Source: Acinetobacter corruptisaponis (GTDB taxonomy: Bacteria > Pseudomonadota > Gammaproteobacteria > Pseudomonadales > Moraxellaceae). Taken from it: 64,000 nucleotides of DNA. The stretch's first letter is position 1. Every line of letters starts with the position of its first letter. The position numbers were made by a program, and so were the translations under genes. Under the pieces are notes generated by a model that worked only from the letters and a program-made list of their open reading frames with translations, made no database searches and was not told the origin of the DNA. Where the stretch lies: assembly GCF_030053775.1 (NCBI RefSeq), contig NZ_CP125669.1, positions 1,359,962 to 1,423,961 on the forward strand, given 5' to 3'. Positions 1-8,703 of the stretch are shown here, one piece after another.

Positions 1-352
1 GCATTGCCCTTTTTATCCCCCAACTTGGATTTACGAATCAACTGGATGGATTCTTTCATCTGCTGATGGATTAGCTGTAATTCGGCCTTATCCTTTTGGT
101 TGCCGTATTCCGCCTTGCTGTCCTGCTCAATGGCATTGGCAAGCTCCCCCCCTGAGCGGCATGGCGCTGTCTTTGCACCAGCCAGTAAATCCCATAGGCA
201 ATCAGCCCCAAGGCATAGGTTGCAGCCAACGCCCAAAAAATATGGCGTGGGATGGAAGAGTATGAAGACATCAGTGCCACGAATAAGGACAAAGCAATAA
301 TGGCCTTAGGATTCGTAATGTACTGCCACAGATAACCTAAAATGATGTACAT
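1..352 (-). pseudogene. tssM: tssM, 5' part of the T6SS membrane-complex protein, frameshifted and cut by the window edge
   Basis: TssM (IcmF-like) is the inner-membrane to periplasm scaffold of the type VI secretion membrane complex. The reading frame opens at 352 with a hydrophobic N-terminus holding two membrane segments (about residues 15-31 and 38-58), as in the TssM family. After residue 66 the frame runs into seven G (146-152 on the plus strand as C) and ends at 71. A second frame downstream, starting at ELANAIEQDSKAEYG and running to the window edge as ESIQLIRKSKLGDKK, looks like the charged segment that precedes the TssM NTPase domain. Eight or five G instead of seven would join the two frames. 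It lies 24 bp after the 475-residue membrane protein, in the usual tssG-to-tssM position. It could be a real mutation, a phase-variable tract or a base-call error. Confidence 0.8.
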
Positions 353-376
353 TGAGTTCTCGAATTCTTAATAAAG

Positions 377-1804
377 TTAATCAATCAGCAATTGCGCATT
401 TTCATGATCGGGTATGGTTTCAGGAAAAGGCTGGATAAACGCTTTCAAATCCTGGCTATAAACAAAGCCAACCTGTGAGTCTGGAAGATGTGCCCCCAAC
501 ATCAGCCCAAAAAGTTTTGCCACATTCTCGGTATGCCCAACAGTTGGTTTGCAATACAAATAATGGTGCTGCTCCACAGGACTTTGGGCGAAAAACTGCT
601 CAAGCCCTTTTACCATCTTGATGTTAGTGGCATCTTCAAGCACCAGCACAAAAGGATCTTCATCCTGATATTGCGGTAAATCATGAAGATCCAGTTCTTT
701 GAAGATTTGCTTTAAGTTATTTTGATGGGCAACCAGCTTTAGGGTCTTTAATGGTTGTAGCTGTTCAAGCTGGAGTGCTGGATGAGCCAGACAGCTACTA
801 CCCACATATTCAGCTGGAATATAAGTATTGGCTCCCAAAAACTTTTCATCCATCATTTCCTGGTCAATTTCTGAGTCAGCAGCAACCAACAGAGAAATCT
901 CATGAGGCTGATTGTGGATACGTTCCAGTAGTTCAACTAAAAGCTGGTCTGTGGATGCCTCACTCATGAAGTGGTATTCAATATGAAATTTTTGCGGAAT
1001 GAGTCCAAGGTCATAAAAAATCGTCTGGATGTTTTCATTACTACTCGTATCATTCCAGGTATGCACCACATCTTCAGGCAACAGAATATGCAGGTTCAGC
1101 TTGTCCAAACGATATACCTGCTCAATCTGCATTGATTCAGTTTCATCCTCATCGCCCGAAAAGGCTGGGTCACTCCATGCTGGATGCATACGATATTCAT
1201 GCAGATTCTGGCTTTCATAAAACAGGCTGGATCGCTTGAGGTGGTCTGCAATGGAAAGTAAAAGTTCGGTATGCTGTTCAATTTGATGATGAATCAATGC
1301 TGTAATGCGCTGCTGACGCACCGAGAGAAACGATTGCTCATCCTCCTCACTTTCAGACTGCTGGTCCAAGAATTCAATGCGGTAGGATAAAATTGGCAAA
1401 CCCTGAAAGTTCAATAGTTTGTGATCTAGCTCTGGACTGGTAAACGCCTTGATTCCCTCTAAAATTGCATCATTCTCACCCAATGCACTATATGCACCTG
1501 CCGCATATAGATTGAGCGTCAGCCATTTACTTTCTGGCCCAGCATCCTGTTGTTCCGTTGCTCCACTTTCCTGATTTTGCTCGGTATCCAACGTCTGTTG
1601 TTTTTTCTGTTGATATGTTTGATAGGCCTTATAAATCAGCCAAGGCAAAAGCAGAATCAATGTAATAACCATCGGCAGAATCAAGAAATAATTGATTAGA
1701 TCCGCAGATTCAGGCTGATACTGGATATCCCGCCAATAATAGACCACAACCAATCCAATCAGGATAAAGCAACTGATCAGGGTCGCCAGAATTTTCTTGA
1801 CCAT
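377..1804 (-). CDS. T6SS-associated membrane protein between tssG and tssM
   Basis: A 475-residue protein whose start overlaps the tssG stop codon by one base (TAATG) and which ends 24 bp before tssM, so it belongs to the T6SS operon. Two hydrophobic segments (about residues 5-22 and 39-58) suggest a membrane anchor with a large soluble remainder. Residues 65-90 are rich in Gln and Glu. I recognise no catalytic motif. Acinetobacter T6SS loci carry lineage-specific genes named asa (Acinetobacter type six secretion associated); this one sits where an asa gene is found between tssG and tssM, so an AsaB-like role is plausible from position only. The frame is intact, but with tssM, tssF and tagX all damaged it probably has no working partner apparatus here. 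Confidence 0.7.
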   Translation of the reverse strand: MVKKILATLISCFILIGLVVVYYWRDIQYQPESADLINYFLILPMVITLILLLPWLIYKAYQTYQQKKQQTLDTEQNQESGATEQQDAGPESKWLTLNLYAAGAYSALGENDAILEGIKAFTSPELDHKLLNFQGLPILSYRIEFLDQQSESEEDEQSFLSVRQQRITALIHHQIEQHTELLLSIADHLKRSSLFYESQNLHEYRMHPAWSDPAFSGDEDETESMQIEQVYRLDKLNLHILLPEDVVHTWNDTSSNENIQTIFYDLGLIPQKFHIEYHFMSEASTDQLLVELLERIHNQPHEISLLVAADSEIDQEMMDEKFLGANTYIPAEYVGSSCLAHPALQLEQLQPLKTLKLVAHQNNLKQIFKELDLHDLPQYQDEDPFVLVLEDATNIKMVKGLEQFFAQSPVEQHHYLYCKPTVGHTENVAKLFGLMLGAHLPDSQVGFVYSQDLKAFIQPFPETIPDHENAQLLID

Positions 1805-2799
1805 TATGCGGCTCCTAAAAGTGCATAACGTGTTTCAGTGTTATGTTGTAGTTGTATGGACGGCATTAAAAATGCCCCTTGCCCCAAACCAATTTCATGG
1901 GTGGAATCCAGACGGATTGGATTCACTTCATCTTTATCAAGGATCAGTCGAACATCAATAAATAGAGTTGGACTACACCAGGTTTGAATTAAATGCTTTA
2001 ATTTTTTATTTAATGGCTGCTCAGGTAAAAAAGCCAAATATCGTTCACGGCATAATGGACCAATCTGGATTTCAATCTTTCCATCAACCTGCTGGACTGT
2101 GTCTCCACAGAATGTATTGACTCCCAATAAGCTTGGATTTTTTCCACCTAAAGTAGTTTTCTGCTCATCCTCAAGCTGGAATTTTTCCTTCACAAATTCC
2201 TGAATATGCACCTGCTCATTAAATACACACGATAAAACAGTTTTTAAGGCATGGGCTGTATTGTTCTGTCCCTGCATCAGACCCGAAAATTCGGCAAAAT
2301 ATTCATCTAAATCGTGCTGGTCATGCTGGGAGCGAATGTAGCCATTTAAGGCATGCAGAATATCTAAATAATGGTTGTCAGCTTCTATTTCATAACGGAC
2401 TGGCAGGTTATAGGCAATGCTGGCATCGACATATTTGCTGGTGAGTTTATGGTTAAACAAGCCCAGAAATGCCTTAACCTCAGCACATTGCTGCCGAGTC
2501 CCATGCTTGAGCTTATTGGTATAGGTATAAGGCAACGCACCCTGCGTACCCGTTAGCCCCACCACCAGATTGGTTAAATGAATACGCTCATCCTGATAGC
2601 TCAGCTCCTCGATTTCAGTCGCAGGAAAACTTAAACTAAAAGACGTTCCAAACTCGAAATCCTCAGACCAGTCCTGCTGCGGAGATGGTGTAGGTAGATG
2701 TCGTAATAACCGTATCGACTGAATAAATTCAAATGAGCCTGGCTTCTTGAAAAGCTGGTCGATTACAGAAGCGTCTTGCCACCAACGTTCTGAACGCAT
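1804..2799 (-). CDS. tssG: TssG, T6SS baseplate subunit
   Basis: TssG (VasB/ImpH family) forms the T6SS baseplate wedge with TssF, TssE and TssK. The 331-residue length fits the family. The N-terminus SFEFIQSIRLLRHL and the segment GLTGTQGALPYTYT (about residues 82-95) match the conserved N-terminal helix and the G-x-x-G-x-x-G-x-L-P block of TssG proteins, and GLGQGAFLM lies near the C-terminus. The start at 2799 has a good ribosome site (GGAG, nine bases upstream). It overlaps the tssF 3' end by 37 bp, which indicates translational coupling. The reading frame itself looks intact. Confidence 0.9.
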   Translation of the reverse strand: MRSERWWQDASVIDQLFKKPGSFEFIQSIRLLRHLPTPSPQQDWSEDFEFGTSFSLSFPATEIEELSYQDERIHLTNLVVGLTGTQGALPYTYTNKLKHGTRQQCAEVKAFLGLFNHKLTSKYVDASIAYNLPVRYEIEADNHYLDILHALNGYIRSQHDQHDLDEYFAEFSGLMQGQNNTAHALKTVLSCVFNEQVHIQEFVKEKFQLEDEQKTTLGGKNPSLLGVNTFCGDTVQQVDGKIEIQIGPLCRERYLAFLPEQPLNKKLKHLIQTWCSPTLFIDVRLILDKDEVNPIRLDSTHEIGLGQGAFLMPSIQLQHNTETRYALLGAA

Positions 2800-4475
2800 T
2801 GGTATATCTCCTGTTGATTAAGACTGTCTTTCACCACAACATCGACAAAACTATTAATTTGAACTTTCAGGTTAAAAATGTGGCTGAGCAACTGGCTAAA
2901 AATATAGAGGCTGTGTCCCCTGAATACGCTGCTGTTGACGATAAGTTCAGCCCGTACACCACGAATAAACATCGGAAATGGTTTGGAGTTCACCAATTTA
3001 TTGGTGGTGGAAAAACTGAGCTGTTTCAGCGCATCGATCAGTAAAATATTTTCCTTTGAATGCGGCAGGTTATATAAAGCCAAAAGCTCCTTGACATGGC
3101 TCAAGGCATCGCCTTTCATCAACGCCAAAGTATTCAGTGAAAGATGGGAAATAATGCGCCACTGCTCATTTTTATTCCTGTCAAAATAGAATGGTGAGGT
3201 TGGGCGTTTTAAAATCAGTGCACGTCTCGCCAGACTGCTGTCATTCAGGTTCAGGATATTGTTGCTTTGACTCAAGGCCTCATGGGGTAAATCACCATTG
3301 GAGCATAACAAGGCGGTACTAATAAAATCCGATTTGATTTCATAGGGTTTTAGATGCTTCGAAACAATCGAATAGCCCATTTGCATGGTTTTGGTTGGTG
3401 ATGGCAAATAATTCAGAGAATAGAAAAACTGCACTTTGTCATTGTGATAATGGCTCATTGCAAAAAAAGGTAAAACAGGAAGATGAGTTTGTTCCTGATT
3501 GGTTTTCTCCCGCACCATATTCATTTCAACCACTAAATAAACCTGATAAAGCTCTGGATGATGTGCATCAGTCACCAGTGGATATTGCAACTGCGTATGC
3601 GAAACTTTCTGTGGTTCAGCCTGTTTTTCAAATAGGTTGATGGCTGGCGTGGTAAATAACTTGAAGTTTGCGACATTCAGTTCAGAGTAATTTCGAACCA
3701 CGGCCTGATCATTTAAGTTCAGTTTGAGATGAATCAGAATCTCGAATGTATTCTGTTGCTGAAGCTTTCCTTTCAAACAACTGAGATCAAGATTTAGGTA
3801 ATTGAACTTTTCAGGAAAGCAGAAATACTCCATCAATAAACGGTAGGCATGATGGGTGTGTTGATCAATCGGCAATAGGCTTTCCTGTTCAGTAAAACCC
3901 ATCACTGCAAAGGGATTGTTAATCTCAAAAACATGTTGCCCCATACGCAAAGAAAAACCTGTTTCGCTACGAAAGATACAGTCCAGAACCTGTAACGGAA
4001 AGTTGGAAATCGCATCTAAATAAATCGGCAGTTTCTCATCCAGTATCCATTTTTGCGCATCATTAAAAATTTCAAACTTCAAACTCAAGGTTGCATTCTG
4101 GTTTAAGTGCATATGGGTACTTGGTGAGGTTTGAAACTCTAGCTTGGTCAGGGAAATCGGTAATAACCGAACCTCATTGCTGGTGTTAAACTCACACTGC
4201 ACCCCTTTAAAACTGCGAGACTTCAAGGTGGTTTTCTGGGGAATCGTATGTACAGAGCCAAGTTGTTTCAGCTTGTTGACATCCTCAAAACTGACCACTG
4301 TACAGGCAGGAAAATGGCGTAGATATTGAGGAAACATCACCTCAAATAGGGAATGGGTAAAAATGTCGTAGCTGTCTGCCAGTTTTTTATCAATACGCGC
4401 AGCAATCAGTGAAAAAGCCTGAATTAACCGTTCAATATGTGGGTCATGGTTTTTAAGATCATGAAAGAGCAACAT
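2763..4475 (-). pseudogene. tssF: tssF, T6SS baseplate subunit, 5' end missing
   Basis: TssF (VasA/ImpG) is the partner of TssG in the T6SS baseplate. Homology begins at DPHIERLIQAFSLIAARID, which corresponds to the family segment that follows about 35-60 N-terminal residues. Those residues are absent. Upstream of the D-P-H codons (4437-4445) the sequence is antisense to a tagX fragment, so the apparent start at 4475 lies inside foreign coding sequence and is not native. The remaining roughly 560 codons to 2763 are open and end by overlapping tssG. The usual upstream genes (tssE, hcp, tssC, tssB) are not in the window. I infer a deletion or rearrangement with its breakpoint at about 4446-4460. 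Confidence 0.85.
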
Positions 4476-4814
4476 GGTTATGAGCTGGTTTTACTTGAGG
4501 GTTATCGTAGCCCTGACCGTCAAAATATGTTGGCTGGTAATCCCAATACAACTCGTGCAAAAGGTTACCAAAGTTACCATCAGTTTGGGCTGGCGGCTGA
4601 TGTTGCCTTTAAACGCAACGGTAAAGTTGTGATCACAGAACGCGACCCTTGGGCAATGCGAGGCTATGAGTTATATGGTCAGGTTGCTGAATCAGTCGGT
4701 TTGACCTGGGGTGGTCGCTGGAAATCCATCAAGGACTATGGTCATACGGAATATCGTATGCCAGGTTTGAAAAAAACCAGGGAAATGGCAGATCAGTTGA
4801 TTGCTGAGATTTAG
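4461..4814 (+). pseudogene. tagX: tagX-like M15 peptidoglycan endopeptidase, N-terminus missing
   Basis: Residues GYRSPDRQNML, SYHQFGLAADV and DYGHTEY give the VanY/M15_4 zinc peptidase signature: the S-x-H-x-x-G-x-A-x-D motif and a downstream His. The best match I know is TagX, the L,D-endopeptidase needed for T6SS biogenesis in Acinetobacter baumannii. TagX carries an N-terminal membrane anchor. Here homology starts abruptly near MKEQHGYELVLLEGYRSP, and upstream codons are antisense tssF, so the anchor and roughly the first half of the protein are gone. The catalytic residues survive. The possible starts (4437, 4446, 4461) are accidental. A phage endolysin of the same fold is the alternative, but the tssF neighbour makes tagX much more likely. 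Confidence 0.75.
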
Positions 4815-4854
4815 AAATCATTCAATTGGTTATAATAATTAACCCGAATCTTGT

Positions 4855-5724
4855 TTAAGCCGATATTTCCATAATACGAATCATCGGCTTGTTTTGATGA
4901 CATATTTGATAAGCACATAAAGATGCATAAATACCAGCTAAATAGCCTGCAACACTTCTCGCTCTAGTCGTCACTAGATTGTACGCCCCCTTCAGCAAAC
5001 TGAATAAAGTTTCTATTTTATTGCGTTGTTTCAGATGGTATTCATCTGCTTTTGATAACTGTATAGATTTCATGTTCTTTCGGTGATAGGTAATTAAATC
5101 AATATCTTGTACTCTTAATTTACTCTTTAATTCATGACTAATATAGCCACGATCAGCATACAATTTAGCAGTCATTCCTTTGACTAACTGTTCAACCATT
5201 TTTATATCTGCTGTATGCCCATTTGATAAAGCTGTGCTGAGTATTTCACCTGACTGATTCATAAGTACATGCAACTTACAACCAAAGAACCAACCCATAG
5301 AACTTTTACCACGAGTTGCAATTGCTGCTAGCGATTTATGTCTTTTTATTCGCTGATTTTTACAGACAGCCAATGTCGTTGAATCGATCCATAAATAAGA
5401 ACTTTGCTGATCTTTCATCAGGGCGAAATGTAAGGCATGTAAAGCCAGTTGATGAGTATTGATCAGGTAAATCATACGTTGGTAACAAGGCAGGCTTTTG
5501 AATAAATGAAGATAGTTATGTCTCAGTGCCGTAAAGAATGCTTTAAAGTTATTGAAATGTGAATGTTTATACCAAATTGCAATAAAGACAATTTCAGAAA
5601 TACTGAGCTGTGCAGGGCGAATTCTTAGGCATTTAAGATTTTGCTTTAAGAATTTCCAGTAAACTGATTCAAATTTTAGAAAGAAATCATCAATTATACA
5701 GAATAATTGGGTACTATCGAACAT
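4855..5724 (-). CDS. IS982-family DDE transposase
   Basis: A 289-residue transposase of normal length for IS982. The first catalytic Asp is in LWIDSTTLAVCKN (about residue 113), followed by the family block GKSSMGWFFGCKLHVL. The second Asp is in KLYADRGYIS (about residue 192) and the Glu in KQRNKIETLFSLLK (about residue 237). The frame is unbroken, so it may be active. An 11-bp inverted repeat abuts the start codon (see the separate entry). I see no good Shine-Dalgarno sequence before the ATG at 5724. Confidence 0.9.
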   Translation of the reverse strand: MFDSTQLFCIIDDFFLKFESVYWKFLKQNLKCLRIRPAQLSISEIVFIAIWYKHSHFNNFKAFFTALRHNYLHLFKSLPCYQRMIYLINTHQLALHALHFALMKDQQSSYLWIDSTTLAVCKNQRIKRHKSLAAIATRGKSSMGWFFGCKLHVLMNQSGEILSTALSNGHTADIKMVEQLVKGMTAKLYADRGYISHELKSKLRVQDIDLITYHRKNMKSIQLSKADEYHLKQRNKIETLFSLLKGAYNLVTTRARSVAGYLAGIYASLCAYQICHQNKPMIRIMEISA

Positions 5725-5777
5725 AAGGACTAGAGTCGTAAGTTTTGTGTGGTAACTAACTGATGGCTCTAGTCCTT
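5725..5777 (-). repeat. Hairpin upstream of the IS982 transposase start
   Basis: AAGGACTAGAG at 5725-5735 and CTCTAGTCCTT at 5767-5777 form a perfect 11-bp stem with a 31-base loop. The stem begins directly next to the transposase start codon (5722-5724). In the transposase mRNA it would bury the initiation region. Such structures can limit transposase translation or block read-through into an IS; that role is inferred. Confidence 0.5.
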
Positions 5778-5828
5778 CTCTTTTTCAAGTCTATGGCTTA
5801 TCCGTGATTCAGGTTAATTAGAATCGTA

Positions 5829-5948
5829 TTATTGCTTTGCCAATTTTGACTTTATCAATGATGCATTATGCAGAATAGTCTTAACCTGTTCAGCGTTAAA
5901 ACCAATATCTCGTTTCCCTGTAGAGCCACCTATACAAGAAGATGACAT
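5829..5948 (-). CDS. Small peptide of 39 (or 44) residues downstream of the ATP-grasp gene
   Basis: A short frame in the same direction as the ATP-grasp gene. If it starts at ATG 5963 the peptide is 44 residues and begins 13 bp after the ATP-grasp stop. The ATG at 5948 (39 residues) has GAGAA about ten bases upstream and is the better start. The peptide begins MSSSCIGGSTGKRDIGFN, with one Cys and a Gly/Ser cluster, and continues as AEQVKTILHNASLIKSKLAKQ, a basic and probably helical tail. It resembles no family I know. Its size, its place directly after an ATP-grasp ligase and the two-part composition are what a substrate or precursor peptide would look like, but this is inference. It could also be a chance frame. 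The stop precedes the IS end, so the gene is complete. Confidence 0.45.
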   Translation of the reverse strand: MSSSCIGGSTGKRDIGFNAEQVKTILHNASLIKSKLAKQ

Positions 5949-5976
5949 ATATAAATTTCTCATATAGAGAATATGT

Positions 5977-7041
5977 TTATATCTGATCATAATAATGACG
6001 ATAACGTTTTGGTAGAAAATTATTGATACCTATTTTATCTGTATTTTCCAGCAACCATTCATAATATAGAATTTGTTGTTCTGCCACGGGATAAGCCATA
6101 AAACCGACTCCAGGCCCCGCATTGATTTCAAATATTTTTATTTCACCTTGCTGATTAATACCAATATCTAAGCCTACAGCATCTATTGAACATTGATAAA
6201 GATCAAGCATAAATTGGGAGGTATCCTGAAATAAGATATCTATCTTTTTTAAAATACTTTCATAAAAATCTGGATAATACTGTTTTAAAAATAGTTCTTC
6301 CCGTGTTGAAATAAGCGCACCTTGTATACCATTTGCAATATCCTGATGATCTTTTAAGTTTACATAAGGGAAAAACTTTATTTTATGCCATTCACCTTGC
6401 TCTCCCAATACCATGTGTAATCTAAAAACAGTCGATAAATTATTATTTGTCTTACTGTGAAAAAAAGGACTGACAAAAAAGTGATATTCTGTTTTCTTTT
6501 GTTCAAACAGTTGTTCTAGTTCAAACTCGTCTAATGTTAAGATTTTATCCAGTTCTTTAACCCAAAATTTTTTATTTATTAACTGGATGGTACAGATACC
6601 AATCGCTTGCTTACTTGAAGCAGGCTTCAATATAACATATTGATATTTATGTATAAAGCCCATCAAAACTTGAAAACTTTGGCAAGATTGAGATTCAATT
6701 ACATATTTTTGCATGAGAGGATGAGCTTTCATTTTTTTATAAAGTTCAACCTTGGTTTCAATGTGATGGGTCGTAAAAGGAATTTCTTTGGCAAGTTTTA
6801 CATAAGCCATCACATCTTGTTCATGAATAGGAAGCCGATTTTGTATAATGTCTGGAAAAGGAAAAGTTTGTTCTATAAGCTTCCCTTTTAGCATTGTTTT
6901 TCCATGTATTATTTGTTGAGTAAAATCAACATTTTTTGCAGTAAAAACAAAACTCTGATGACCATGACATTGTGCCACTGTCATGAACACTTTTTCGGTA
7001 TCAATAATTTTATCATTTGGTTTTAAAATTCCCACTAACAT
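5977..7041 (-). CDS. YheC/YheD-type ATP-grasp ligase
   Basis: ATP-grasp enzymes of this type join a carboxylate to an amine or thiol through an acyl phosphate. The protein begins MLVGILKPND, typical of YheC/YheD (spore-coat-associated in Bacillus). The ATP-binding Lys lies in YVILKPASSKQAIGI (about residues 135-149 from this start). The metal-binding acidic residues are in VGLDIGI (about 289-295) and KIFEINAGPG (about 302-311), giving the D...E-x-N pattern. An upstream ATG at 7056 overlaps the preceding stop (ATGA), but ATG 7041 has GAGG nine bases upstream and fits the family N-terminus better. It is coupled to the CapA-like gene and followed by a small peptide gene. The substrate is unknown: a peptide, a cell-wall polymer or a surface protein are possible. 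Confidence 0.8.
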   Translation of the reverse strand: MLVGILKPNDKIIDTEKVFMTVAQCHGHQSFVFTAKNVDFTQQIIHGKTMLKGKLIEQTFPFPDIIQNRLPIHEQDVMAYVKLAKEIPFTTHHIETKVELYKKMKAHPLMQKYVIESQSCQSFQVLMGFIHKYQYVILKPASSKQAIGICTIQLINKKFWVKELDKILTLDEFELEQLFEQKKTEYHFFVSPFFHSKTNNNLSTVFRLHMVLGEQGEWHKIKFFPYVNLKDHQDIANGIQGALISTREELFLKQYYPDFYESILKKIDILFQDTSQFMLDLYQCSIDAVGLDIGINQQGEIKIFEINAGPGVGFMAYPVAEQQILYYEWLLENTDKIGINNFLPKRYRHYYDQI

Positions 7042-7052
7042 ATTTTCAGTCC

Positions 7053-8681
7053 TCATAATTGTAGTTTAAAGAAGAATCCAAGTTCATCTTTATCTGTTAT
7101 AAAGCTATCTTCCTTATAAATGGTTTTGAGTTGTATGAATTCATCTTCTGTGACAAATCTTGGCTTCCAGAATGTTTTTAAATTATTGGTGAAAATTGGA
7201 TAAAGCTGAAGCTCTTTATTCAGAATATTTATTCTTGTTAAAAATCCATAGGGTAAAGCCTTTTGCTTTTCATACTCTCCATTACTATTAAAAATACCAT
7301 TCCCTACACTATAAATGATAAATTTTTCCTGATATTTTTCTATTTTTTGTATGGTATGTGGCCCATGCCCAACGATAACATCTGCCCCCACCTGTAACAA
7401 TCTTTTTGCTACGCGTTCCTGATAAGGATGAACAGATTTAAAATCAATCCCCCAATGGCAAAAGCAGAGTATTGTATGATCTGGGTTTAATTTTTTATAT
7501 AATTTAATTTGATAGAGCATTACACCATTTAAGATATTAATTCCTGCGCGCTCATTTAAGGCGTAAAAATCATAATCGATATAGGCATTAACTTTGTTCC
7601 AATAACCATTAAAAATAGCAATTTTTTTTCCTCTATATTCAAGCTCTAGAATTTTATTTGCTTGGTACTGATCATACCCTCCACCTAAAACAACAAAATC
7701 ATCTTCCATAAAGTCATGCAGAGTGCTTATAAAACTATTTTCGCCATAGTCTAAAGCATGGTTATTTGCCAGGCACACCACATCTATGTGATTATTTTTT
7801 AGCTCTTTCCGAGTTTCGCCCGAATGAGCACCAAGGATAAAATCTTTTCTTCCGTCTAGAGGAGAAAAATCCCTTATATTAAATACAGCTTCAAAATTTA
7901 CAATATTAAAATCATCTTTCCTAAAAAAAGGAGCTATATCCAGAAATGAATAGCTATAACCATATTTTGTTAAGGCATCCTCAACATTTCTCTTCTTTCT
8001 TCTTTCAGTATACTTTTCTCCAAAATAAGTATCTCCCATAAGATTTATATCAGGTTTTTTTAATTGAATACTTTCTATGTTTAAATTTTCTATATCATTT
8101 TTAATTAGATAAGGTATTAAAGTATCATATTCACGGTCTATAAAATCTCCACCAACAACCATATATCTCTTTCTACCCTGCTCCCTGTATCCAGCCAATA
8201 GAATTTTTTCATCGTCTACCGTAAGTTTAACAATAAATTCAACCATATGATTGATACAAAGATAAGAAAATGGATATATTTTCTTTTCTCCAAGACTGAC
8301 AATATCAGGATTAAATAGTTTTAGATATTCAGGTGCAAGCTCATGATAGAATTTCAACACTTCATGTATTGATTTTTTCTCTCCATTTAATCTCAATAAT
8401 TCTAACTGGGCTAAATTCTGAATAAGCTTTCTGGAAGCAAAATTATTAATAAGATAAAGATACTGATTTAAATTTAATTTTTCAAAAGTTAATTCATCCT
8501 TAAAACAAACAGGCCGACTAAACAAGATTTCATCTGTATATTTTTTTCTCTTTTGAATAACTTCGAGTAATTCTTGCTCAAATATATAACTTAACTCAAA
8601 ACAGCAACCATGTTCCAATATTGCTTTTGCATTATATTCTCTTAAAATATTTAGATCGGAATCAAATTTTATATAAAACAT
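7053..8681 (-). CDS. CapA/PGA_cap-family protein with an extra N-terminal domain
   Basis: The C-terminal part (about residues 210-500) has the calcineurin-like CapA signature: NLMGDTYFG (214-221), NFE (262-264), ANNHALDYG (305-313), CHWGIDF (408-414), GHGPHTIQ (438-445) and YSVGNGIF (457-464). These Asp, Asn and His residues form a two-metal phosphoesterase-like site. CapA of Bacillus takes part in poly-gamma-glutamate capsule synthesis. Residues 1-205 form a separate domain that I do not recognise. There is no clear signal peptide or membrane segment, unlike typical membrane-anchored CapA, so a cytoplasmic role is likely. The gene is 22 bp after the toroid-like enzyme and overlaps the ATP-grasp gene by four bases. 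No capB or capC is visible, so canonical poly-gamma-glutamate synthesis is not supported. Confidence 0.8.
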   Translation of the reverse strand: MFYIKFDSDLNILREYNAKAILEHGCCFELSYIFEQELLEVIQKRKKYTDEILFSRPVCFKDELTFEKLNLNQYLYLINNFASRKLIQNLAQLELLRLNGEKKSIHEVLKFYHELAPEYLKLFNPDIVSLGEKKIYPFSYLCINHMVEFIVKLTVDDEKILLAGYREQGRKRYMVVGGDFIDREYDTLIPYLIKNDIENLNIESIQLKKPDINLMGDTYFGEKYTERRKKRNVEDALTKYGYSYSFLDIAPFFRKDDFNIVNFEAVFNIRDFSPLDGRKDFILGAHSGETRKELKNNHIDVVCLANNHALDYGENSFISTLHDFMEDDFVVLGGGYDQYQANKILELEYRGKKIAIFNGYWNKVNAYIDYDFYALNERAGINILNGVMLYQIKLYKKLNPDHTILCFCHWGIDFKSVHPYQERVAKRLLQVGADVIVGHGPHTIQKIEKYQEKFIIYSVGNGIFNSNGEYEKQKALPYGFLTRINILNKELQLYPIFTNNLKTFWKPRFVTEDEFIQLKTIYKEDSFITDKDELGFFFKLQL

Positions 8682-8703
8682 ATTTATCTTCTAATATTAT
8701 GTA

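Larger units (their letters stand above)
4842..5814 (-). mobile_element. IS982-family insertion sequence
   Basis: A 973-bp element bounded by imperfect inverted ends: ACCCGAATC at 4842 against ACCTGAATC read inward from 5814, followed on both sides by a TAAGCC block. It contains a single transposase gene. The bases TAATTA flank it directly on both sides (4836-4841 and 5815-5820) and may be a 6-bp target duplication; because TAATTA is its own reverse complement, this could also be an extension of the inverted ends. The element sits 27 bp after the tagX remnant and nine bases beyond the stop codon of the small peptide gene, so neither is interrupted by it. Confidence 0.85.

Noticed and set aside
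751..969. Plus-strand small frames within the T6SS genes
   Set aside because: Shadows of the leftward T6SS-associated genes without start signals.
4437..4460. ATG at 4437 as the true start of the M15 peptidase
   Set aside because: These codons are antisense to conserved tssF sequence, so the first residues are not native tagX.
4836..5820. TAATTA as a firm target-site duplication of the IS
   Set aside because: TAATTA is palindromic and could equally extend the inverted ends; IS982 duplications are often longer. Kept only as a possibility.
7053..8681. Poly-gamma-glutamate capsule synthesis
   Set aside because: Only a CapA-type protein is present; no capB or capC ligase and membrane genes are visible, and it lacks an obvious signal or membrane anchor.
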